Origin: Dehalogenimonas alkenigignens
GTDB lineage: Bacteria; Chloroflexota; Dehalococcoidia; Dehalococcoidales; Dehalococcoidaceae
Direction of reading: 5' to 3'
Assembly (NCBI RefSeq): GCF_001466665.1
Contig: NZ_KQ758903.1
Location: forward strand, 1,051,684 to 1,115,683
Length of the DNA: 64,000 nucleotides
Part shown: piece after piece, positions 42,160 through 53,323 of the stretch
Numbering within the stretch: the first letter of the stretch is position 1
Layout: each line of letters begins with the position of its first letter
Program-made: the position numbers and the translations under genes
The notes under the pieces: model-generated
What the model was told of the DNA's origin: nothing
What the model saw: only the letters and a program-made list of their open reading frames with translations
Database searches by the model: none

Positions 42160-43682
42160 CCTCCCTCGACGACCAACCGCGGTCTGTATTGCAGGGCTTC
42201 AGCCATGTGATGAGCCAGAATTGATTCGGCTCCTTCCAGATCAGCAATCGTCCGAGCCAGGCGCTGGGTCCTGTGGAAAGCTCTGGCTGAGAGGGAAAGT
42301 TGGCGCATGGCAGTGCGCAACAGGCTTTCCGCCGCCGGATCCAGTTTGCAATAACGCTTGATTTCGGGCGCCGTCATATCGTTATTGGCTACCAGGTGGG
42401 TACCGCTGAACCGCCTGGTTTGTATCTGCCGTGCCGCGGTTACCCTGGAGCTTATCGATTCCGAAGTCTCGCCCTGATGCTCGCCTGACAATTTATCGTA
42501 ATTAACCCGGGGCACATCAATAAAGATGTCCACTCTATCCAGGAACGGGCCTGAAAGCCTTGCCTGGTATTTTGTAATTGCAGAAGGCGGGCACCGGCAC
42601 TCTTTCAGGTTATCTCCGAAATAACCGCACGGGCAGGGATTCATAGCGCCGACCATCATGAAATTAGCCGGGAAAGTTACCGAACCCTGGGACCTGGAAA
42701 TGGTGACCAATCGATCTTCAAGGGGTTGTCGGAGCACTTCGAGCATGTTGTGGCCAAATTCCGGGAGTTCATCGAGGAACAGCACCCCGCGGTGGGAAAG
42801 TGTGATCTCTCCAGGCCGTGGCCAATGGCCCCCGCCGACCAACCCGGCGGCGGAAGTAGTATAATGCGGCGATCTAAAAGGCCGTTCCCGAACTAAAGCC
42901 GTACCGGGCCGGAGGCAGCCGGCGACGCTCATAATTTTGGTCACTTCCAGTGCTTCAGCGTTAGTCAACGGCGGCATAATGGTGGTCAAGGCCCGAGCCA
43001 GCATGGTTTTGCCGGAACCGGGTGGACCGGACATAACAACATTGTGAGCCCCGGCAGCCGCCACCTCAAGGGCGCGTTTTACATGTTCCTGACCTTTAAT
43101 GAAAGACATGTCAACCCCTTTAGCCGGCAGGTCCGCAGCCTCAGCCGGCCGGGGCGGGCATTTCGGAGCCGGGATATTCCCAGCCAGGAATTCCGCCAGT
43201 TGTAACAGGCTTTCAACCGGAATAATTTCTGCGCCTTCAACCAAAGATGCTTCGAACGCATCTTCAGCTGGAACCACGACGCGCCGGTATCCTTTCTGAA
43301 GGGCGAGCGCTACCATTGGTAAAATTCCCGTGGTGTGTCTGAGCCTGCCTTCAAGAGATAATTCTCCAAGGACGATCAGGCCGCTGACATCAACGTTTAG
43401 CTGTCCGGAACTCATGATTATGCCCAGAGCGATAGGCAGGTCGTAAGCAGGGCCGGACTTTTTAAAATCTGCCGGGGCCAAACTGGCCACGATGCGTTTT
43501 GTTGGAAATACGAAACCAGAATTCCGCACCGCATAACGCACCCGTTCGCGGGCTTCCTGAATAGCGGTATCAGGAAGCCCGACGATAAAAAAATTGGGTA
43601 ATCCGGGGGCAATATCAACCTCGACCTCGACAATGGTGCCTTCGAGGCCGAGCAGGGCGCAGGTCATGACGCGCGCTAACAT
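42156..43682 (-). CDS. YifB/ComM-family Mg-chelatase-like AAA+ ATPase
   Basis: A 508-residue AAA+ protein. The N-terminal Lon-like domain (LLGLEGTIVEVEVDIAPGLPNFFIVGLPD) is followed by Walker A GPPGSGKTM, Walker B VLFLDELPEF and a C-terminal Mg-chelatase-like domain with a cysteine cluster NPCPCGYFGDNLKECRCPP. Relatives (ComM) help branch migration during natural transformation. ATG at 43682, no strong ribosome site. Confidence 0.93.
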   Translation of the reverse strand: MLARVMTCALLGLEGTIVEVEVDIAPGLPNFFIVGLPDTAIQEARERVRYAVRNSGFVFPTKRIVASLAPADFKKSGPAYDLPIALGIIMSSGQLNVDVSGLIVLGELSLEGRLRHTTGILPMVALALQKGYRRVVVPAEDAFEASLVEGAEIIPVESLLQLAEFLAGNIPAPKCPPRPAEAADLPAKGVDMSFIKGQEHVKRALEVAAAGAHNVVMSGPPGSGKTMLARALTTIMPPLTNAEALEVTKIMSVAGCLRPGTALVRERPFRSPHYTTSAAGLVGGGHWPRPGEITLSHRGVLFLDELPEFGHNMLEVLRQPLEDRLVTISRSQGSVTFPANFMMVGAMNPCPCGYFGDNLKECRCPPSAITKYQARLSGPFLDRVDIFIDVPRVNYDKLSGEHQGETSESISSRVTAARQIQTRRFSGTHLVANNDMTAPEIKRYCKLDPAAESLLRTAMRQLSLSARAFHRTQRLARTIADLEGAESILAHHMAEALQYRPRLVVEGG

Positions 43683-43810
43683 AGAGCCGCTCTATGTTAA
43701 CCACACGATGGGACGGTGTCAAACGGAAATTCACTAATTCAACGATATCTTGCCGAGTCCGATACAATTGTTTAAGAATACGATTTGACCGTTATCAGGT
43801 ATAACATCTG

Positions 43811-43839
43811 TTGCATTCTTTTGCTTGCCGTGTTATACT
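43811..43839 (+). promoter_or_regulatory. Promoter upstream of nusA
   Basis: TTGCAT (43811-43816), a 17-base spacer, and TATACT (43834-43839). It lies ahead of the leader hairpin and about 90 bases before the nusA start. Confidence 0.75.
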
Positions 43840-43864
43840 CGTCAGCAGTCGAAGAGAACCTGCG

Positions 43865-43888
43865 AAGTGGGTTAAATCCCACTTTTTT
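43865..43888 (+). terminator. Attenuator-like hairpin in the nusA leader
   Basis: A 7-bp stem (43865-43871 with 43878-43884), a six-base loop and a T run, between the promoter and nusA. It could give premature termination under NusA feedback; that role is inferred. Confidence 0.65.
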
Positions 43889-43925
43889 ATTGCCGCGATT
43901 TTATAAAGGAGGGTGCAAAACCGGG

Positions 43926-45407
43926 ATGAAGAGCGATTTCCTGCTCGCCATCACACAGCTCTCCGCCGAAAAAAACCTCTCCAAAGAGGTAGTTCTGGCG
44001 GCTGTTGAAGCAGCTCTGGTTTCCGCCTATCGCAAGGAGAGTTTTGCCCCCAACCAGAATATTCAAGCCAAGATAGATCCGCAGACAGGCCGAGTCAGGG
44101 TCTGGGCTGAGAAGACGGTTGTCGAAGCCGTTGAAGATCCCCGCAAGGAAATCACCCTGGCTGAAGCCCGAAAAGTCCAACCTGGCATTCAGATGGGGGA
44201 GCCCGTTATCGTCGAAGCGACGCCCCATGATGCCGGCCGCATCGCCGCTCAGACCGCCAAGCAGGTTATTTTACAACGGCTTCACGAAGCTGAGAACACT
44301 GCCATCGTCGATGAGTATGCCGGCAAGGCCGGGGATATAGTCTCCGGCTTAGTTCAGCGTATCGAGCCGAAACAGACCATAGTTGACCTCGGCCGGGCTG
44401 AAGCGGTGATGCCGTCCTCAGAGCAAGTATATTCGGAACGACACCGTCCCGGGCAGCGCATACGGGCTTACCTTGTTGAAGTAGCCAAGGGAATTAAGGG
44501 ACCGCTGGTGATACTGTCCCGTTCCCACCCCGGGCTACTGCGGCGTCTGTTCGAGATGGAAATCCCGGAGATATTTTCGGGCATGGTCGAAATTAAAGCA
44601 GTTGCCCGTGAAGCCGGCGCCAGAAGCAAAGTGGCGGTTTCAGCCCGTCAGTCGGGCATTGATCCAGTCGGTTGCTGCGTCGGTCTGCGCGGCATTCGCA
44701 TCCAAAATATTGTTTCTGAATTAAACGGGGAAAAAATTGATGTGGTGCCCTGGAGCGGGGATTCTGCGACGTTTATTGCCAATGCGCTGTCTCCGGCTCA
44801 GGTAGTGCGAGTTATCTTAAATGAGAGTGAAAAATCCGCGACAGCTATTATTCCTGACCGGCAGCAGAGCCTGGCTATCGGCAAAGAAGGGCAAAACGTC
44901 CGTCTGGCAGTAAAACTAACCGGCTGGCGGATTGATATTAAGAGCGTTACAGAATACGAAGCCACACACCCGGCAGTTCCCGAAGCGCCTCCGGTCAAGA
45001 CGCCGGAACCGCTTGTCATAGCACAACCGAAAACCCCGGAAAAACCGCCGGAAAAAGCGGTGGAAAAAGCTCATGAAAAGCCCGCCGCTAAACCGGTGGA
45101 AAAAATTGAAAAACATGTTGAGACTCCGGTTCCGGTGGTTATCGAACCTGTGGTCTTCACTGCGCCGGAAACAACCCCTGCTGCCGCTCCGGAAGAGGTC
45201 GGCGTGGCATTATCGCTTAATGTTCCTGAAAAGACGCCGGCTGCCGCCGGAAGCAAGTCAGGAGTACGTTTCGCTGAAGATATCCTCGGGCGGTCGGCCG
45301 ACCGTGTGGACCGGAAGAAGAAAAAGAGCCGGGATGATGACGGCGGCAAGGGCAAGAAAAAGCGTCACGGCGGCGCCGGTGAATTCGATACCGATGAATA
45401 CGACTAA
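43926..45407 (+). CDS. nusA: Transcription termination/antitermination factor NusA
   Basis: A 493-residue NusA. The start at 43926 lies behind AAAGGAGGG. An N-terminal polymerase-binding domain, an S1 domain ([21 protein letters not shown]) and two KH domains ([34 protein letters not shown]) are followed by a Pro/Lys/Glu-rich tail of about 150 residues that is low in complexity. The stop overlaps the start of the YlxR gene. First gene of the nusA-infB operon; rimP is not seen upstream. Confidence 0.96.
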   Translation: MKSDFLLAITQLSAEKNLSKEVVLAAVEAALVSAYRKESFAPNQNIQAKIDPQTGRVRVWAEKTVVEAVEDPRKEITLAEARKVQPGIQMGEPVIVEATPHDAGRIAAQTAKQVILQRLHEAENTAIVDEYAGKAGDIVSGLVQRIEPKQTIVDLGRAEAVMPSSEQVYSERHRPGQRIRAYLVEVAKGIKGPLVILSRSHPGLLRRLFEMEIPEIFSGMVEIKAVAREAGARSKVAVSARQSGIDPVGCCVGLRGIRIQNIVSELNGEKIDVVPWSGDSATFIANALSPAQVVRVILNESEKSATAIIPDRQQSLAIGKEGQNVRLAVKLTGWRIDIKSVTEYEATHPAVPEAPPVKTPEPLVIAQPKTPEKPPEKAVEKAHEKPAAKPVEKIEKHVETPVPVVIEPVVFTAPETTPAAAPEEVGVALSLNVPEKTPAAAGSKSGVRFAEDILGRSADRVDRKKKKSRDDDGGKGKKKRHGGAGEFDTDEYD

Positions 45408-45684
45408 AAAGCAGCCTCAGCGGACTTGTGTTGCCTGCCGTTCGGTCGGCGGCAAGCGCGGTCTGCTCCGCGTCGTGCGTACTCCGGAGGGGAGAGTATT
45501 ACTTGATCCTTCGGGGCGTTTGCCGGGCCGCGGCGCTTATTTCTGCCGCGAAAACGCTTGTCTAGCAGCGGCGGTTAAAGGCGTTCAGTTGGAACATATT
45601 TTGAAAGTAAAAATGATTTCGGAAGATCGTGAAACCTTGAAAACCGCGCTGGGCGAAATACTTAAGGAGCAGGCCGTTGTCTGA
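45394..45684 (+). CDS. rnpM: YlxR/RnpM-family RNA-binding protein
   Basis: A 96-residue protein of the YlxR (DUF448) family with the QRTCVACR signature, [11 protein letters not shown] and a C-terminal helix. It sits between nusA and infB as usual and overlaps nusA by 14 bases. Family members bind RNA and RNase P RNA in Firmicutes. Confidence 0.92.
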   Translation: MNTTKKQPQRTCVACRSVGGKRGLLRVVRTPEGRVLLDPSGRLPGRGAYFCRENACLAAAVKGVQLEHILKVKMISEDRETLKTALGEILKEQAVV

Positions 45685-47455
45685 GGAACGAAAAGAAGCG
45701 CCGGTTCGGGCAAGCCTACCGCAGGGCGGCAAGATCGTCGAACTGCCGGCCGCTGTCAGCGTGCGCCAACTGTCTCAGGCTATCCGCCAGAATCCCATCG
45801 AAGTCATCAAGCAATTGATGCGGAATGGCTTGATGGCAAATATTAACGAAGTCATTGACTATGAAGCCGCCGCCAAAATAGCCGCGGATTTCGGCATTGA
45901 AGTCAGGCCGCAGGCTATCCGTTCGGCGGCCTCTCGGCGCAAAAAGCCGGAACATGAGGAAACCAAGCACCTCCCGCTGCGCCCGCCCGTCGTCACCATA
46001 ATGGGTCACGTCGACCATGGAAAAACCCGCTTGCTTGATGCGATTCGACAGACCCATGTTATGGAATCAGAAGCCGGCGGCATCACCCAGCACATCGGAG
46101 CTTATCAGGTAGAAGTCAAAGGCCAAAAAATTACTTTTTTGGATACTCCGGGTCATGAGGCTTTTACCGCCATGCGCGCCCGCGGCGCCCGAGCTACCGA
46201 CATCACTGTACTCGTGGTTGCTGCGGATGACGGCATCATGCCTCAGACGCTTGAGGCAATAGATCACGCCCGTGCGGCCGGTGTACCGATTATCGTAGCC
46301 ATCAATAAAATTGATAAGCCCGGAGCCAATGCAGACCGGGTCAAGCAGCAGCTGGCTGACCATGGTTTGGTGGTCGAGGATTGGGGCGGTGACACCATCG
46401 CCGTTGGAACCTCAGCCAAGGAACGCCTGGGTATTGACGACCTGCTGGAGAACATCCTTCTGGTTGCTGAGATGGAAGACCTGCATGCCGATCCGACCCT
46501 CCCCGGTACCGGAGTCGTTATCGAGGCCGAGATGGACAAAAGCCGTGGAGCGATGGCCACGGTCCTGGTGCAGAACGGTTCGCTTAAGGTAGGCGACATC
46601 GTCGTCGTCGGCGAAACCTTCGGCAAGGTCAAAGCCATGTTCAATGATCAAGGCAAACACCTCAGAAAGGCCGAGCCAGCCACACCGGTAGTGATCATGG
46701 GCCTCCCGGTCGTTCCCGGCGTCGGCGATACCCTGGCATCGGTAGACTCTGAACGGCAGGCGCGCCAGATACTGTCGGAGAAGAAGGCAGTCAAAAAACC
46801 GGTTTCGGTCAGCTTGGCCAGCCTGCATGAGCAGATCGCTTCGGGTAAGGTCAAAGAACTCAATATTATTCTTAAAACCGACGTTCAGGGTTCCATTGAG
46901 CCAATTCGTACCTCACTGGAGAAACTGGCAACCGATAAATTAACCGTTCACATCATTCACTCGGGTACCGGTAACGTTACCGAAAATGATGTTATGCTTG
47001 CTATCGCTTCCCACGGCCTGGTCATCGGCTTTTCAACGGGAGTCGAGTCCGGCGCCACCCGCCTGGCTGACCAGGAAAAAATTGACATCCGCCGGTATGA
47101 CATCATCTACAACCTCATCGAAGATGTCGATAAGGCGCTTAAAGGCTTGATTGAACCGGAGATCGTTGAAGTAATAGAAGGCCGTGCCGAGGTGCGTGCC
47201 GTTTTCCCGGCCGGCAAAAAGGCTAAGGTCGCCGGGGTTTATGTCACCGAAGGCAAAGCCGCCCGTGGAGCCCGGGTTCGGGTACAGCGCGGCAAAGACA
47301 CGCTGGCTGAAAGCCCCATCGTTTCCCTCCGGCGCTTCAAGGATGATGTCCGTGAGATCGCTGCTGGTTTTGAAGGCGGAGTAGGTTTAGAGACATTCAA
47401 CGAATTTCAACCCGGCGATGTGCTTGAGTTCCTGCGCAAGGAAAAGAGTGCTTGA
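45677..47455 (+). CDS. infB: Translation initiation factor IF-2
   Basis: A 592-residue IF-2 with an IF2-N domain ([24 protein letters not shown]), G domain ([21 protein letters not shown]) and the C-terminal domains II-IV. It lacks the long disordered N-terminal extension found in enteric IF-2, so it is short but complete. TTG start behind AAGGAG. Confidence 0.97.
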   Translation: MSEERKEAPVRASLPQGGKIVELPAAVSVRQLSQAIRQNPIEVIKQLMRNGLMANINEVIDYEAAAKIAADFGIEVRPQAIRSAASRRKKPEHEETKHLPLRPPVVTIMGHVDHGKTRLLDAIRQTHVMESEAGGITQHIGAYQVEVKGQKITFLDTPGHEAFTAMRARGARATDITVLVVAADDGIMPQTLEAIDHARAAGVPIIVAINKIDKPGANADRVKQQLADHGLVVEDWGGDTIAVGTSAKERLGIDDLLENILLVAEMEDLHADPTLPGTGVVIEAEMDKSRGAMATVLVQNGSLKVGDIVVVGETFGKVKAMFNDQGKHLRKAEPATPVVIMGLPVVPGVGDTLASVDSERQARQILSEKKAVKKPVSVSLASLHEQIASGKVKELNIILKTDVQGSIEPIRTSLEKLATDKLTVHIIHSGTGNVTENDVMLAIASHGLVIGFSTGVESGATRLADQEKIDIRRYDIIYNLIEDVDKALKGLIEPEIVEVIEGRAEVRAVFPAGKKAKVAGVYVTEGKAARGARVRVQRGKDTLAESPIVSLRRFKDDVREIAAGFEGGVGLETFNEFQPGDVLEFLRKEKSA

Positions 47456-47814
47456 GCCACCGCATAGAACGCATCAATCAGTTGATCCGCAAGGAAATCA
47501 GCGAGCTTTTACAGCGCGAAGTCCGCGACCCTCGCCTGTCAGGTTTGATTTCAGTCACCGCCGTTGAGACTGCGGCGGATCTGCGTTTTACTAAAGTATT
47601 TGTTAGCCATCTGGCAGGCAGTGAACATAAAGAAGAGTTACTCAGAACTTTGAATGCCGCCGCCCGCTTTTTCCGGGGCGAATTAGGCAAGGTCCTCGAA
47701 CTGCGCTACGTGCCTGAAATCGCCTTTTATTGGGATGATTCCATTGAACGCGGTGACCAGTTGTCCCGTTTGATAGATCAGGCCAACAAATCCGACGCCA
47801 ATATCGCGGGCTAA
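47452..47814 (+). CDS. rbfA: Ribosome-binding factor A
   Basis: A 120-residue RbfA with the KH-like fold: [35 protein letters not shown] and the C-terminal [16 protein letters not shown] start overlapping the infB stop by four bases. It acts in 30S maturation. Confidence 0.95.
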   Translation: MSHRIERINQLIRKEISELLQREVRDPRLSGLISVTAVETAADLRFTKVFVSHLAGSEHKEELLRTLNAAARFFRGELGKVLELRYVPEIAFYWDDSIERGDQLSRLIDQANKSDANIAG

Positions 47815-47816
47815 CG

Positions 47817-48776
47817 GTGGCGGTGCAGCCCATGCGACAGGTCTCAGGTGCCAAACAACTGCCTATAAGCAAGCTTGACGGGTGGCTAAACATCGACAAG
47901 CCATCTGGCATGACTTCCTATCAGGTGGTAGCCAGGCTTAAATACTTGACCGGTCAACGGCACGTCGGCCACGCCGGAACCCTTGATCCCGCGGCAACCG
48001 GGGTCCTGCCAATCGCCTTCGGTAAAGCCGCACGCACCATAGAATTCCTCCATCGGGTCTCCAAGACCTACCGGGCCGTCATAGAACTTGGGGTAGAGAC
48101 CGATACCCTTGATGCCGAAGGTAAAATTATTTTTCGCCACGATCCATCTGGAGTCAGCCGTTCTGATATGCAAGCAACACTCGGACAATTTATCGGCGAT
48201 ATCCAGCAGGTGCCGCCGCTATTCTCGGCTCTCAAGAAGAATGGCCGGCCGCTGTACGAACTGGCCCGCCGCGGCGAACCAGTCGAGGTGGTTCCGCGGA
48301 AAGTGACTATTTACGGCATTGAACTGATAGAATTCACCGCACCGCTGGCCACTATTGAAGTCGAATGCGGTTCGGGGACTTACATCAGGTCTCTGGCCCG
48401 CGACCTGGGGCAGACCTTAGGAGTGGGTGGCCATCTAAAATCTCTGTGTCGTACCCGCTACGGGCCGTTTGACATAAAGAACTCTATCGCCTTTAACGGT
48501 CTGCAGTCCGCTTCCGATGTCGAGGCGTTTCTGCTACCCGTTACCGCTGGCATTGGATATCTCCCTGCGTTGACACTTAATGAGGATATCGCAAGGAAAG
48601 TTGCCAACGGCATTCTGCCGCCGGAAGTTCTTTCCCAGCTGAACTGTGAAACAGCCTACAGCCTGTGCTGGCCGAACGGTGGTTTACTGGGGCTTATCGA
48701 TATAAGTATAGCCGGAAAGTATCGTTTAAAAGTGCTTGAAAGCTTTAATAACCTACCTGGCCGGGCGGATTCTTGA
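47817..48776 (+). CDS. truB: tRNA pseudouridine-55 synthase
   Basis: A 319-residue TruB with the N-terminal LNIDKPSGMTSYQVV and catalytic GHAGTLDPAATGVLP (Asp), plus the CGSGTYIRSLARDLG segment. GTG start three bases after rbfA. The C-terminal extension of about 70 residues is divergent from the PUA domain but of usual length. Confidence 0.95.
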   Translation: MAVQPMRQVSGAKQLPISKLDGWLNIDKPSGMTSYQVVARLKYLTGQRHVGHAGTLDPAATGVLPIAFGKAARTIEFLHRVSKTYRAVIELGVETDTLDAEGKIIFRHDPSGVSRSDMQATLGQFIGDIQQVPPLFSALKKNGRPLYELARRGEPVEVVPRKVTIYGIELIEFTAPLATIEVECGSGTYIRSLARDLGQTLGVGGHLKSLCRTRYGPFDIKNSIAFNGLQSASDVEAFLLPVTAGIGYLPALTLNEDIARKVANGILPPEVLSQLNCETAYSLCWPNGGLLGLIDISIAGKYRLKVLESFNNLPGRADS

Positions 48777-48936
48777 CATTATCCTGCCAATGAATAATGA
48801 TATGGGGCTGAAATTACGAACTATTTTTCCGGTATCGGATGGAATATCGAGGCCTGCTATCTCTTTTAACACGGGGACAAAATTTCCCCATCCAACCAGC
48901 GCGTAAAACGGAATCTGAAAAAGGAGTTCTCAAAAC

Positions 48937-50055
48937 TTGGGTAAAATTAACGTAGCCATTATCGGAGTCGGCAATTGTGCCTCATCATTCGTTCAGGGTG
49001 TTTATTACTACCGCAAAGCTAAAGAAACCGAATTCGTCCCCGGTCTCATGCACGTCAACCTGGGCGGCTACCATGTTTCCGATATTGAATTCGTAGCGGC
49101 TTTCGACATCGACAAAAATAAAGTCGGCAAAGATCTGTCAGAAGCCATTTTCACCGCCCCCAACAATACCTTCAAATTCACCGATGTACCCCTGTCGGGT
49201 GTTAAAGTTGAACGCGGCATGACCCACGACGGCCTGGGCAAGTACCTGTCTCAGGTCATCGAAAAAGCCCCTGGGCCTACAGCCGATATCGCCGGCATCC
49301 TGAAAGCCAAAAAGGTTGATGTCGTTATCAACTATCTGCCGGTTGGATCCGAAGAAGCTACTAAATGGTATGTCGAGCAGGTTTTAGAAGCCGGCTGTGC
49401 TTTCATAAACTGTATTCCGGTATTCATCGCCCGGGAAAAGTATTGGCAGGACAGGTTTATAAATAAAGGGCTGCCGATCATCGGGGACGACATTAAAAGC
49501 CAGGTAGGAGCTACCATCGTTCACCGTGTGCTGACCCACCTTTTCCGAGAACGCGGAGTCAAACTCGAGCGCACCTATCAGCTTAACTTCGGCGGCAACA
49601 CCGATTTTCTAAACATGCTGGAAAGGGAGCGCCTGGAGAGTAAAAAGATCTCCAAGACTAACGCTGTTTCTTCTCAACTCGATTACAAGATGAGTCCCAA
49701 TGACATTCATGTCGGTCCCTCCGACTACGTTCCCTGGCTGCAGGACCGGAAATTCTGCCATATACGCATGGAAGGCCGCACCTTCGGCGACGTTCCATTG
49801 CTTGTTGAATGTAAACTCGAAGTCTGGGACAGCCCCAACTCCGCTGGCGTGGTTATCGACGCGGTGCGCTGTGCTAAACTGGCGCTGGATCGCGGTCTCA
49901 AAGGGGCGCTTTTTGCGCCTTCGTCTTACTTTATGAAATCGCCGCCGGAGCAGTATACCGACGCACAGGCTCACGAAGCCACTGAAGCTTTTATTTCTGA
50001 AAGCGTCGCCGAACTTCAGTCCGCCAAGAAAACGCCTTCCAAAGAGGCTAAATAG
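48937..50055 (+). CDS. Inositol-1-phosphate synthase
   Basis: A 372-residue enzyme that isomerises glucose-6-phosphate to myo-inositol-1-phosphate with NAD. The actinobacterial/archaeal short form has the N-terminal Rossmann motif [14 protein letters not shown] and the signature segments [38 protein letters not shown] and [15 protein letters not shown] start behind AAGGAG. It feeds inositol phospholipid or inositol-glycan synthesis, and two lipid-type genes follow directly. Confidence 0.94.
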   Translation: MGKINVAIIGVGNCASSFVQGVYYYRKAKETEFVPGLMHVNLGGYHVSDIEFVAAFDIDKNKVGKDLSEAIFTAPNNTFKFTDVPLSGVKVERGMTHDGLGKYLSQVIEKAPGPTADIAGILKAKKVDVVINYLPVGSEEATKWYVEQVLEAGCAFINCIPVFIAREKYWQDRFINKGLPIIGDDIKSQVGATIVHRVLTHLFRERGVKLERTYQLNFGGNTDFLNMLERERLESKKISKTNAVSSQLDYKMSPNDIHVGPSDYVPWLQDRKFCHIRMEGRTFGDVPLLVECKLEVWDSPNSAGVVIDAVRCAKLALDRGLKGALFAPSSYFMKSPPEQYTDAQAHEATEAFISESVAELQSAKKTPSKEAK

Positions 50056-50096
50056 GCATTCGCCGGCCTTATAATGAGTGATAGGGGCAGGGGTCG

Positions 50097-51248
50097 GTGA
50101 AGATAGCCCTGGTGGCGCCTTATGATTTCGCTTATCCAGGCGGGGTGGCTAATCATGTTGCCGCGCTGGCAAATCAACTCACCGCACTGGGGCATGAAGT
50201 ACGCATCATCGCCCCGGCTTCCGGTCCGGTGACGCTTTTCGGCGACCGCTTTATCCGGATCGGCACGCCCCGTCCGCTGCCGATGTCCGGTTCTGTGGCG
50301 AGGGTGACTCTTTCAGTCAGTCTGGCTAATACCATCAAAGCCACCCTGGCCAAAGAGCGATTCGACATCATTCATCTCCACGAACCCTTCATGATCATGT
50401 TGTGCTCGGCCATGCTCCGTTTTTCTAATTCGACGAACATCGGGACCTTCCATGCTGCTGAAGCCAAGCCGGGTTACAATTTCGCCTGGCCTATAAGCCG
50501 GCTGATGCTCAACCGCCGTGCACGTAAACTTCACGGACATATCGCTGTATCTCCTGCGGCACAGAATTACCATTCGAGATTCGTCAAAGCTGAATATACC
50601 ATCATCCCAAACGGCATCGACCTTGAGCATTTCAACCCTGCCGTTAAGCCGATGGAGCAGTATTGTGACGGCAAGATAAATATCGTTTTCGTCGGACGTC
50701 TTGAAAAAAGGAAAGGCGTCAAATATCTGCTTGACGCCTTTAAAACTGTGCATAAACACTTCCCTGCCACCCGTCTGTTGATCGTGGGTCCGGGTACGCG
50801 TCTTCGGCCGAAATTCGAAAAAGTCGTTCGCCGAGCGCACCTGGAGGATGATGTCAGCTTCACCGGCGGGGTATCTTTTGCCGATCTCCCGCGATATTAC
50901 CAGACTGCCGATATCTGCTGTGCCCCGGCCACCGGGCAAGAGAGTTTCGGGATTGTCTTGCTCGAGGCGATGGCTTTGGGCAAGCCGATCGTAGCTTCCA
51001 ATATTCCGGGGTACGCCGGGGTTCTGACCCATGAAGGCGAAGGACTGCTGGTTAAGCCAAAAAATGCCCGCGACCTGGCCTCCGGCATCTCCCGTCTGGT
51101 CGAAGATAAGGCATTGCGGGAAAAACTGGGACGTCAGGGATTGGTGACGGTACAGAATTATACTTGGGATAAGGTTGCCCGCCGCGTTGAGTCCTACTAC
51201 CGTCAGGTGCTGAATAAATGCGGTAAACCGGAGGCTGGCGGCTCATGA
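50097..51248 (+). CDS. PimA-like GT4 glycosyltransferase
   Basis: A 383-residue GT-B glycosyltransferase. The N-terminal LVAPYDFAYPGGVANHV and HLHEPFM resemble PimA (phosphatidylinositol mannosyltransferase). The C-terminal FVGRLEKRKGVKYLLDAF and ESFGIVLLEAMALGKPIVAS form the donor site. GTG start. It overlaps the CDP-alcohol phosphatidyltransferase by four bases, and the pimA-pgsA1 pairing is well known in actinobacteria, though in reverse order there. Confidence 0.82.
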   Translation: MKIALVAPYDFAYPGGVANHVAALANQLTALGHEVRIIAPASGPVTLFGDRFIRIGTPRPLPMSGSVARVTLSVSLANTIKATLAKERFDIIHLHEPFMIMLCSAMLRFSNSTNIGTFHAAEAKPGYNFAWPISRLMLNRRARKLHGHIAVSPAAQNYHSRFVKAEYTIIPNGIDLEHFNPAVKPMEQYCDGKINIVFVGRLEKRKGVKYLLDAFKTVHKHFPATRLLIVGPGTRLRPKFEKVVRRAHLEDDVSFTGGVSFADLPRYYQTADICCAPATGQESFGIVLLEAMALGKPIVASNIPGYAGVLTHEGEGLLVKPKNARDLASGISRLVEDKALREKLGRQGLVTVQNYTWDKVARRVESYYRQVLNKCGKPEAGGS

Positions 51249-51829
51249 CGCTCAACGATGCCCGCCGCAGCCTCGGCGCCAGGTTGACCGGTAGAATTTC
51301 CCGAATACTGGTGAAAGGACGCATCAGCCCAAACTTTATTACCTGGGCTGGATTTCTCGTTACCGTCGGAGCCGCCGCGCTAATCGCCTCGGGACAGTTA
51401 CTTACCGGCGGTTTGGTATTCTTGTTTGCCAGTTTTTTTGATATGCTTGACGGTGCGGTAGCCAGAGCATCAAGCAGGATCACCCGTTTTGGCGGCATCC
51501 TTGATGCCACACTTGACCGCCTTTCTGAAGCAACTGTATTCGTTGGAATCATGGCTTACTTCGCCCTCGCCGGCGACGTTTTTCCGGTGGTGCTTACCGG
51601 GGCCACTCTGGCCGGCTCGCAAGTTGTCAGCTACCTGCGAGCACGCTCCGAGGCCAGCGGCCTGGAGGGGAAGGATGGCATATTTACCCGGCCGGAGCGC
51701 GTCATTGTCTTGAGCCTGGGATTGCTCACCAACTGGCTGGTGCCGGCTCTAGGCGTTATCTGTATCTTCTCCTTCATCACCGTAGCTCAGCGTTTGACCA
51801 GTGCTTACCGCCAACTCGGCGGTCAGTGA
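51245..51829 (+). CDS. CDP-alcohol phosphatidyltransferase (phosphatidylinositol-phosphate synthase-like)
   Basis: A 194-residue membrane enzyme with the family motif D-x2-DG-x2-AR-x8-G-x3-D-x3-D (DMLDGAVARASSRITRFGGILDATLD). About five hydrophobic helices are visible. The neighbours (inositol phosphate synthase, PimA-like transferase) make phosphatidylinositol-phosphate synthase likelier than phosphatidylglycerophosphate synthase; this is inference. Confidence 0.82.
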   Translation: MTLNDARRSLGARLTGRISRILVKGRISPNFITWAGFLVTVGAAALIASGQLLTGGLVFLFASFFDMLDGAVARASSRITRFGGILDATLDRLSEATVFVGIMAYFALAGDVFPVVLTGATLAGSQVVSYLRARSEASGLEGKDGIFTRPERVIVLSLGLLTNWLVPALGVICIFSFITVAQRLTSAYRQLGGQ

Positions 51830-51924
51830 CTTGACCGGTCAATTCTGCTAAAATGCTTTTTCGGCTTCCCCCCATGTCTTGAATGGGGAAGACGTGCCGA
51901 AACAGTTCTTGGGAGGGGACCACC

Positions 51925-53211
<1,287 letters not shown>

Positions 53212-53232
53212 TTTATCCCGTCAGGCAACTTC

Positions 53233-53266
53233 AGAGGGGCGCGAATAAAGCGCCCCTCTTGTTTTT
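53233..53266 (+). terminator. Terminator after purA
   Basis: A perfect 10-bp GC-rich stem (53233-53242 with 53250-53259), a seven-base loop and a T run. Confidence 0.92.
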
Positions 53267-53323
53267 CGTTTTTCAAACCATTGTTGAGTGTTACAATGTG
53301 ATGGAGGCGTGAAACGGAAACGT

